Assembly (NCBI GenBank): GCA_019248075.1
Contig: JAEHHG010000004.1
Span: forward strand, 1,505 to 39,192
Length of the DNA stretch: 37,688 nt
Direction of reading: 5' to 3'
Source: Candidatus Gracilibacteria bacterium S5_H10
GTDB lineage: Bacteria; Patescibacteriota; Gracilibacteria; Absconditabacterales; Absconditicoccaceae
Part shown: positions 31,659 to 37,688 of the stretch, in pieces
How the letters are laid out: each line of letters starts with the position of its first letter
Position numbering within the stretch: the first letter of the stretch is position 1
Position numbers and translations under genes: made by a program
Notes under the pieces: model-generated
Databases searched by the model: none
What the model saw: only the letters and a program-made list of their open reading frames with translations
What the model was told of the DNA's origin: nothing

Positions 31659-31892
31659 ATGAAAACCACAATTTTTTCCTTCGTCATCGCCATTCTTATG
31701 ATGGCAAGCACCGTTTCTGTATCAGCCACCTCAATTGATCCCATCAAAGGAAAAATTGAAAGCACTATGCGGTGCAAAAACGAAAAAGGCTGGAAACCAG
31801 CTAAACATCAAACCGCAAAAGTAAAAACAGCGACCATAAAACGGTCAAAAAAGAGCTTTCACCAGAAGAAATATCACTTCCGGAAAGCATAA
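31659..31892 (+). CDS. Small secreted basic protein
   Basis: 77 residues. Clear signal peptide MKTTIFSFVIAILMMASTVSVSA with cleavage after about residue 23; the mature part is about 54 residues, strongly basic (Lys, Arg, His) and threaded with KTATIKRSKKSFHQKK. It has a single Cys. No family recognised. Its own strong promoter and strong terminator make it a stand-alone highly expressed transcript. It could be a surface-associated peptide, a wall-polymer binder or an antimicrobial; none is shown by sequence. Confidence 0.7.
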   Translation: MKTTIFSFVIAILMMASTVSVSATSIDPIKGKIESTMRCKNEKGWKPAKHQTAKVKTATIKRSKKSFHQKKYHFRKA

Positions 31893-31906
31893 AGATTTTC
31901 TTTCTC

Positions 31907-31937
31907 AAGCTGCTGATCATACTCAGCAGCTTTTTTT
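31907..31937 (+). terminator. Strong terminator after the small secreted gene
   Basis: 10-bp perfect stem AAGCTGCTGA/TCAGCAGCTT, 6-nt loop, then T's to 31937. Confidence 0.92.
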
Positions 31938-31995
31938 ATTGCTTGATTTCACAAAAGAAAATATATATATTCAAACCACTCAAAAACAAAAAAAA

Positions 31996-32115
31996 ATGAA
32001 AAAAACAAAAGCCATTATCATCGCAATTATGTTGATTGTAAGCATGTGTTGCATTTCTGCTTGTAACGCCAATAAACATCACAGCTGCCCTGCTTATGGT
32101 ACTATGGGCAATTAA
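31996..32115 (+). CDS. Tiny lipoprotein-like peptide
   Basis: 39 residues. MKKTKAIIIAIMLIVSMCC then lipobox ISAC (Cys 22), leaving an 18-residue mature peptide NANKHHSCPAYGTMGN after the lipid-modified Cys. Too short for most gene finders, but the positively charged start, hydrophobic core and lipobox are textbook, and a terminator follows 13 bases after the stop. It resembles entericidin-like small lipoproteins in form only. Preceded by the terminator of the small secreted gene, so it needs its own promoter in 31938-31995, which is not obvious. Confidence 0.65.
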   Translation: MKKTKAIIIAIMLIVSMCCISACNANKHHSCPAYGTMGN

Positions 32116-32128
32116 TAAAAAAGCGTTT

Positions 32129-32158
32129 AAGATGCCTGGAACTCCAGCATCTTTTTTT
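32129..32158 (+). terminator. Terminator after the tiny lipoprotein gene
   Basis: Stem AAGATG-(C bulge)-CTGG / CCAG-CATCTT with AACT loop, followed by T's to 32158. Confidence 0.85.
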
Positions 32159-32224
32159 ATTTGAGAACACAAAGGAAATATATACACTACCTTCTATAGA
32201 ACATTCATTATTTACAAAGATTGT

Positions 32225-33934
32225 ATGAGCAAAATAGCAGAAGATATTTTATCAAGTGTCGATATCATAGACATTGTAGGAAAATATGTTCCTCTCAAAA
32301 GAGCTGGAGCAAATTTTACCGGTAACTGTCCATTTCACAACGAAAAGACTCCGTCATTTATGGTATCCCCTACAAAACAAATCTTCAAATGTTTTTGATG
32401 CGGAAAAGGCGGAAATGTCATAACCTTTATGCAAGAGATAGAAAGAATAGATTTTCGAGATGCTGCGAAAGAATTAGCAAAACATGCAAATATTGATCTC
32501 ACAAAATATCAGATAGATCCCAAAAAACATGATGATCGACAAGATGAGAAAGAAAAGATCAAACGTATCCACAAAATAGCTCAAAAATTTTTTGTAGAAC
32601 AATTAGCAAAGCATCCAGAAGCAAAAATATATCTCCATGAAAAAAGAAAGCTTTCTGATCAAACAATCAATGATTTTGGTATCGGATATGCACCAAATTC
32701 CCATTATGAATTAATCCAAGAGCTCAAAAGCAAATGATTCAGTGACAAGGATCTTATTGAAGCATCACTTGCAAAAAGATCTCAAACATGAGGAGATATC
32801 TATTGATTTTTCAGACACAGAATCACATTTCCGATCTACGATACCATGAACAACATCGTTGGTTTCAGTGCAAGAGTCATCGATCCAAACGATAAACCAA
32901 AATATTTGAATAGTGCTGAACACAAAGCTTTCCAAAAATCACAACTCCTCTACGGACTCAATCGAGCAAAAAATGATATCAAAGAACATAATGCACTCTT
33001 CATCGTTGAAGGACAAATGGATGTTGTTGGATTAGCAAGGATTGGATATCGTCTCGGTGTCGCTACCTGCGGAACAGCACTTACTCCAGAGCATCTCAAA
33101 TTAATCAAAAGATATACAGAAAATATATTTTTATTATTTGATAGTGACGAAGCTGGACAAGAAGCAAATCTAAGAGCACTCACCCTCGCTTATCAAAACA
33201 ATGTCTTTCCAAAAATCATCAAGCTGCCAGAAGGATTCAAAGATGTCGACGAACTCGCAAATACGGCAGATGGAAAAGAAAAATTCGATGAACAACGAGA
33301 AAAAAGTCAGGATGGATTTTCTGTTATTTTTCAGAATTTAAAAAAGAAATTTGATATCACTTCACCCATAGACAAACAAAAGATATTAAATATTTTATTC
33401 TGACTGATCATGAACATAGAAAACAATGCTATGCAAGATCACTACCTACAAATATTATGAGAAAATCTAGGAATCAGAGAAAATATTATGGAAGCACAAT
33501 ATAGGCAATTTGCAAAAAGTTGAGGAAAATTTATCCTTCAGCAAATAGCAAGAAAAACAGAAGGAAAAAAATACGAAATAGATAAAGAGCTTTTTGTCGC
33601 AGCATTATTTTACCAAGACTTCATCAAACAATTTATAGAAAATCAAGAGAGATGGATATCATTACTCGAACTTGTAAAAAAAATTATCACTACATTACCA
33701 GAAAGTAGTATTGCTCAAGCAGCCAATGAAGAAGCGGATAATAAAGAGATTGTAGAATTACAACTAGGACGAGACAAAGAACTTCATGACTACAAAGATG
33801 AAGAAAAAAAATACCAAATGATAAAACAGATCATTATGCCGATACTTCAGAAATATATTCAAAGAATCACAAAAGATACCAAAAATTCTAGTGATCTAAA
33901 ACAAGAAATATTGAATTTCATGAAAAAAATATAA
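32225..33934 (+). CDS. dnaG: DNA primase
   Basis: Makes RNA primers for replication. 569 residues. The CHC2 zinc finger has Cys 35, His 38, Cys 56 and Cys 59 (CPFH ... CFGCGKGG); the Gly in CFGC is a TGA codon. The catalytic core has the RNA-polymerase basic block with YLNSAEHKAFQKSQLLYGLN, and the TOPRIM acidic residues in FIVEGQMDVVGLARIG and FLLFDSDEAGQEANL. The C-terminal 150 residues are helical (helicase-binding domain, weakly conserved). Under the standard code it breaks into at least four ORFs. It stands alone, ending seven bases before the stop of the opposing MscL-like gene. Confidence 0.96.
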
Positions 33935-33940
33935 CAGCTA

Positions 33941-34234
33941 TTACTTAGTCTGTAAAGTGACTCCCGCATACTTCACGATTAAAAAAACCAAGAAAGCAGT
34001 AATCAAAAAATCTATAAGCGTAGAGATAACTTTTCCATATAAGATTCATTTATAGGAAAGATCTTCAATATGTTTTACTCTAAGTTTTGTCAAAATAGGT
34101 TGCAAAATAAGTGGAGTAATAAGATCTTCAATAAGTCATTTTATCAGCGTTCAAACTTTAGTTGCGATAAGCAATCATATAGCGATACCAAAAATATTAT
34201 ATTGAGAAAGAAATGCCATAAACTCTTTTATCAT
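33941..34234 (-). CDS. mscL: Large-conductance mechanosensitive channel (MscL-like)
   Basis: 97 residues versus 120-150 usual. The N-terminal amphipathic helix MIKEFMAFLSQYNIFG runs into the pore helix GIAIGLLIATKVGTLIKGL, equivalent to the family's 'dlavgviig.aFg.iv.slv'. A short external loop (LRVKHIEDLSYKGILYGK) precedes TM2 ISTLIDFLITAFLVFLIVKY, like 'fi...idFliiAf.iF..ik'. The cytoplasmic tail is almost absent. It opens under membrane tension to release solutes in osmotic downshock. Four glycines are TGA, so the standard code loses it. Confidence 0.78.
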
Positions 34235-34365
34235 AATAATTCATGAAGAAATAAAACCAGTGTCGTTGTAACAGATTGATAAATTTTTTCAAGTGATTCT
34301 TGTATAAGAGAAAAAAAAATATACATCATTAAAATATAAAAAAGAGCAGATTATGTAATTAATAC

Positions 34366-34407
34366 TTGAAATTAAAGGTAATTTCGATATTTTAATGCTG
34401 GTATAGT
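34366..34407 (+). promoter_or_regulatory. Possible promoter(s) of the DUF5684 gene
   Basis: Two overlapping candidates: TTGAAA (34366) with TATTTT (34388), spacer 16; and an extended -10, TG-n-TATAGT (34399-34407). Confidence 0.35.
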
Positions 34408-34433
34408 TTATTTTATTTATTTTACAAAAAAAG

Positions 34434-35009
34434 ATGAATTTTTCTTTTGAGCTTCAATGAGCAGCATTGACTGGTAATGTAAATCCAGAAGCAATGATGT
34501 GAATGAGCACAATTCTTTGAGCGTTTTTTGGATGAATGGCAATTATTCGAACAATCATCTACTTAGCCATTATTGTATTCATGATTATTTCTCGATGGAG
34601 AGTATTCAAAAAAGCTGGACTTCCAGGACGAGGAATTTTGATACCTTTTTATAATCGAGTATTGATGTTCAAACTTTGATGACTATCAGGACGATGGACA
34701 TTATCTATTCTTTTCCCTCCATTGTTTCTTGTAATGATGATTATCAATGCATTTAGAATTCCAACAAGATTCTGAAAACATCGAGCGTATGGATTTGGAA
34801 TATTATTTATCAAAATTGTATTCATACCAATCCTCGCATTCGATAACTCAAAATATCTTGAAAAAAAAAATGCTAAACCTATCGTAAAGAATATTGCTAA
34901 ACCAGCAAATACTCCAATAACTACTCCAGCAAAAAAAGTCTCTGCTAAAAAACCAGTTACTAAAAAAGCTCCAGCAAAAAAAGTAAAAACACTTACAAAG
35001 AAAAAATAA
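34434..35009 (+). CDS. DUF5684-type membrane protein with Lys/Ala/Pro-rich tail
   Basis: 191 residues. Two hydrophobic helices flank the DUF5684 signature: WRVFKKAGLPGRGILIPFYN (about 62-81), LGGLSGRWTLSILFPPLFLV, then FRIPTRFGKHRAYGFGILF and ending PILAFDNSKY. The last 50 residues are a repetitive basic tail, AKPxxxNIAKPANTPITTP, AKKVSAKKPVTKKAPAKK, like histone H1 or HU-tail sequence. The tail may bind nucleic acid or a cell-wall polymer, or tether the membrane to the nucleoid. DUF5684 has no known function. Followed by a double terminator hairpin and ssrA. Confidence 0.78.
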
Positions 35010-35053
35010 TCCATACATCATAAAAAAAGAGAACGTCGGAGCAATCTGACAGT

Positions 35054-35106
35054 CTGCCCCGTACGAGCTACGGGAGCCTGCCCCGTACGAGCTACGGGGT
35101 TTTTTT
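35054..35106 (+). terminator. Tandem duplicate hairpin, second copy is a terminator
   Basis: CTGCCCCGTACGAGCTACGGG occurs twice (35054-35074 and 35078-35098). The second extends to CCCCGTA...TACGGGG followed by seven T's (35100-35106), ending the DUF5684 transcript. Confidence 0.8.
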
Positions 35107-35114
35107 AGTTCAGA

Positions 35115-35142
35115 TTGATTTTTTAGAGGAAATATATAGAAT
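35115..35142 (+). promoter_or_regulatory. ssrA promoter
   Basis: TTGATT (35115-35120), 16-base spacer, TAGAAT (35137-35142); the predicted +1 falls at or next to the first G of the mature tmRNA. Confidence 0.55.
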
Positions 35143-35150
35143 AAAAGCAC

Positions 35151-35525
35151 GGGGATGCTTCTGGATTTGATAGGAGGATTCCATATGTATTGGCCGCCAC
35201 CATTCGACGAACGTACCGAGATTAAATAATCGTTCACTCAAAAAATGCTAAAACATTAAACAGAGCTTTTGCTCTCGTACCTAGCTATTCATTAGCCTAG
35301 TGACGTACCAACCCATTGTCCGACTCCTACTACGCTTTGGGTGACTAAGTAGGTAACCCGTTCACTTCGGTGGACACAGTTGTTATGGTAAAAACCTATG
35401 CCTGTTTACTGGCTAACGTATCCTGACATAATAACTCAAAAAAATTGGATAGTTAATAGACTATTGTGGTAGAAATCAGTATATATGCCTTTTAGACATG
35501 GGTTCAATTCCCATCATCTCCACCA
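35151..35525 (+). ncRNA. ssrA: Transfer-messenger RNA (tmRNA)
   Basis: Rescues stalled ribosomes and tags the unfinished protein. The 375-nt RNA starts GGGGATGCTTCTGGATTTGAT; the 5' acceptor GGGGATG pairs with CATCTCC before A-CCA (encoded CCA at 35523-35525). The T-arm is ATGGG-TTCAATT-CCCAT. The mRNA-like part has an open frame ending at TAG 35298-35300: from GCT at 35247 it would read AKTLNRAFALVPSYSLA; the exact resume codon is uncertain, and a GCT at 35265 is another candidate. The stop is TAG and not TGA, as needed if TGA is Gly. The 3' end is the boundary of an integrated element. Confidence 0.93.
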
Positions 35526-37123
35526 AACAGTAATTTACATCAAGAAACTTGGTGATTCAATAGGAACAAAGCGGAAATCGGTAGGGTTCAGAAACTCTCC
35601 GATTTTTTGTTTACCTGTAAATTATTTCTGAACACTAATTGATAGAACATTCTCTTTTCATCAACATTACCGTTAGCCCACACATAGTATGGATCCTGTA
35701 ATATTTCAAAAGCAACATCCATAACTTTCTCTATATTTATTTGTTTATCAAAATTTAACTGCCTTTGTAGAGTTTGTTTTTTAAGTTCCAACTCTTCTAT
35801 CTTCCCTTCAAGTTTTCTCCTTGTAATCTCACTAGAAGTAGTAGTTATAAAGTCCAAAGCATTGTCCATATTCACATCTATATCTTTAATCTCTTTTTCT
35901 ATATTTCTAGTAATCAAACCTTTATCTTTTTGCCTATTATTATATTCTCCCATCAATAATTCCTTAAGAAACACAACTGTTTTAGCTTCCATTTTTAGTC
36001 CCTTTACTATATCATCAAAATTATTGTGTATTTTCTCTGCATTAACAGATTTTCAAGCATAGACACACTTTTTATTGAAAGAATAATAAGGGATTGATTT
36101 TCGTTCTTTCCTCTTTTTTCTAGTAATTCAAGAGCTTAAAGGTTTATTACAACAATCACAGTAAAGAAATCATCTTAATGGAAATTCTTCATGAACCTTT
36201 CTGTGAGGAGCTTTATGGAATCTCTTTTTACCCATTCTTTCTTGAATTTTATCGTATATATCAATTGTTATAATCCCTTCATGTTTAGCTTTTCTTAAAG
36301 GGATATCCCAACTATGTTTAATTAGTCATTTCTGAGGTCATTTTCTGTATCTAGTTACTTTCTGATATTCGATATATCATGCATACAATATATTATTCAA
36401 TATCCTAGCAGTAGTAGATCAATGGATAATATTCATATCTTTATTTTTTCTATTATTCTGGGTTCTGGTGAATTTCAATCATTTCCTTTCAAAAAAATTA
36501 ACAACTTCCTCCTGAGAATTCAAAATTCAATATGCATATGATTCTAACCCCTCCTTAATTATACTAGCATTAGGCTCATCTTTAATTAGTAATCTTCATC
36601 AATCAATTGCTTTGGTTGTAGTATATCATATAGGATAATTAAATGGCCAGTATCAATCCAAAAGTCTTGCCTGTTGTCTTGTAATTACTCTATGTTTATT
36701 TTCTTCTCTAAATAATTGAGCATTAGCCGCCATCATTGTTTCAATGAAATGTCATTGAGGAGTATCTTCAAATTTTTGATTAACAGTAATCAACTCTAAT
36801 CCCCTTTTATGCATTTCTAATTTTAATGCTCGATGGACATTAACATCTCTAGCTATTCTGTCAGCATTATCAGCAATAATAAAAGTAATTTTATCTATAT
36901 TAGATTTATTATACTTATCAACAAAATCAAACATTTTTTTAATCCCTGATCTTTCTAAATCTCATCAAGACACTCATCAATCTTCGAAAGATTGTATTAT
37001 TTTTCCTCAAATAATAGGACAATGTCTTTCACAATTAGTTAATTGAGAGTTAAGTCATCAACCATCCAATTGAGAACCAGAAGATACTCTAGTATATGCA
37101 ACACCAAGTTTAAGTTTGATCAT
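35492..37123 (-). CDS. Large serine recombinase (integrase) of an ssrA-inserted element
   Basis: 543 residues to the first TAA/TAG. The catalytic domain starts MIKLKLGVAYTRVSSGSQLD (catalytic Ser in RVSS), with DGGVSGGDLERSG and ADNADRIARDV. The recombinase domain follows (GYWPFNYPIGYTT-like), then a zinc ribbon YCDCC...KKCVYAG and a coiled-coil C-terminus. The sequence up to NKKSESF ends at TGA 35588-35590. If that TGA is Gly, as elsewhere in this gene, the frame runs on 32 codons into the 3' end of ssrA on the opposite strand, ending at TAA 35492-35494. If TGA were a stop the CDS would be 35588-37123. Start 37123 is chosen (GGA seven bases upstream); 37132 is the alternative. Confidence 0.9.
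35576..35608 (+). terminator. Possible terminator downstream of ssrA
   Basis: AATCGG (35576-35581) pairs with CCGATT (35599-35604) around a 17-nt loop and runs into T's to 35608. The long loop makes it weaker. Confidence 0.4.
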
Positions 37124-37137
37124 TCATTCCATAATAG

Positions 37138-37320
37138 TTATTTAGTAGGGGTAAATTTTGATTTTTCCATAAATTCTTCCAAATCATTTTGGCTTATTCT
37201 AAATTCTTTTCAAATTTTATACGCTTTAAGTTTTCAATTTTTGATATATCTATAAACAGTTAGCTTGGCTACCTGTAATAGTAACATCACTTCATTGATA
37301 GTATAGAATTTTTCCTGCAT
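37138..37320 (-). CDS. Excisionase-like helix-turn-helix protein
   Basis: 60 residues. MQEKFYTINEVMLLLQVAKL then TVYRYIKNGKLKAYKIGKEF and RISQNDLEEFME: the winged MerR/excisionase HTH pattern ('yt..Ea...l.vs..Tv.r.i..GklkA.kig...Ri...dl..fl'). Two glycines, in KNGK and IGKE, are TGA codons. It lies 15 bases upstream of the recombinase and on the same strand, so it likely acts as its directionality factor, bending DNA at the att site, or as its regulator. Confidence 0.85.
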
Positions 37321-37387
37321 ATTTAACATTTATATGATAGTAAACGATATAAAAAGTATACAAAAGATATATAAAATCAAGATTAAG

Positions 37388-37534
37388 TTAATTTTCTTTC
37401 TGTAATTTTGATTCTACATGATCTAACACAACATTTACAAATCTTTTTCATAAATTAATAATATCTTCTATTTCTTTATCAGATAGATCAATAAGCAAAT
37501 CTCATAATAACTCTTTAGCTCTTTCAATTGTCAT
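37388..37534 (-). CDS. Small hypothetical protein of the element
   Basis: 48 residues, MTIERAKELLGDLLIDLSDK then EIEDIINLGKRFVNVVLDHV and ESKLQKEN. Amphipathic helices, acidic, with two TGA glycines. No family recognised. It lies 67 bases upstream of the HTH gene on the same strand. An overlapping frame (37570 downward) is also open but looks less protein-like. Confidence rests on codon pattern and placement only. Confidence 0.5.
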
Positions 37535-37594
37535 AGAAGTATATCAATTTTATGATAAATTTTCTTAGTTCTCATTGTAAAAATCTAGCCCTAT

Positions 37595-37614
37595 TTGAAG
37601 TGTTTTTACTTCAA
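37595..37614. promoter_or_regulatory. Inverted repeat TTGAAGT-N6-ACTTCAA
   Basis: A perfect 7-bp dyad with a 6-nt loop, between the two small ORFs at the right edge. Could be an operator or a weak terminator of the upstream partial gene. Confidence 0.4.
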
Positions 37615-37625
37615 GTGGACACAAA

Positions 37626-37688
37626 CTACCTTTGTCTAATTTTTATTAGTTTTTCATCAAACTTGCCGAATTTTTTGATTTCTTCATA
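37626..37688 (-). CDS. Partial C-terminus of a gene running off the window
   Basis: 20 codons in frame to TAG (37626-37628): YEEIKKFGKFDEKLIKIRQR. Basic and helical; too short to identify. It may be the end of the next gene of the element. Confidence 0.3.
   Translation of the reverse strand, partial: YEEIKKFGKFDEKLIKIRQR

Noticed and set aside
32225-33934. dnaG as a pseudogene broken by in-frame stops
   Set aside because: All breaks are TGA codons at glycine positions; with code 25 the gene is intact.
37075-37090. Apparent frameshift at the recombinase catalytic Ser and fusion to the HTH gene
   Set aside because: Careful re-reading shows the HTH gene ends with TAA at 37138-37140 and the recombinase frame is continuous; no fusion or frameshift.

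Overview
The window reads as genome sequence of a patescibacterium (CPR) of the Gracilibacteria/Absconditabacteria group, most likely Absconditabacteria (SR1). The evidence is codon meaning. Nearly every housekeeping gene is broken if TGA is read as stop and becomes intact if TGA is read as glycine (code 25): the DnaG zinc finger, the TsaE P-loop, the HisRS motif and MurA all depend on it. In addition, several CGA and CGG codons fall where the protein families have tryptophan (PorB WCPGCG, TsaE IEWP, HisRS PVWRGER, and an internal repeat of the surface protein), so CGA/CGG look like Trp here. Arg is written AGA, AGG, CGT or CGC. All coordinates below use TAA/TAG as the only stops. The DNA is AT-rich, genes are packed closely, and most starts lack a clear Shine-Dalgarno sequence.

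Layout. 1-242: an exact 103-bp direct repeat with a tRNA-3'-end-like sequence and a terminator. 0.3-9.96 kb, minus strand: serS, a DUF2304-glycosyltransferase fusion, hisS, an MFS transporter, an AbrB-like regulator preceded by two mutually exclusive hairpins, murA, a small hypothetical, then porB and porA of a 2-oxoacid:ferredoxin oxidoreductase. 10.1-22.6 kb: a surface-glycan locus of two convergent operons. The plus operon holds a flippase, two methyltransferases, a GT2-like enzyme, an exostosin-like enzyme and an unknown. The minus operon holds an unknown membrane protein, a GT-C-like protein, GtrA, a DPM-type GT2, a GT1 and a GT2. The operons meet tail to tail at 16941/16947.

22.7-35.0 kb: a nucleotidyltransferase, a 5'-3' exonuclease, tsaE, a His-rich Ig-like surface protein, an SLH-domain protein, an M16 peptidase, a 514-residue unknown, two tiny secreted or lipoprotein genes with their own terminators, dnaG, an MscL-like channel and a DUF5684 membrane protein with a Lys/Ala/Pro tail. 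35.15-35.53 kb: tmRNA (ssrA). Right of it lies the end of an integrated element: a large serine recombinase, an excisionase-like HTH protein and small ORFs, running off the window. Its integrase frame, read with UGA=Gly, has no stop until inside the 3' end of ssrA.

How it fits together: the glycan locus and the surface/SLH proteins point to a decorated S-layer-type envelope over MurA-dependent peptidoglycan. PorAB is the only central-metabolism enzyme visible. Hairpin repeats of several families sit between genes, and one supplies the stop codon of porA.
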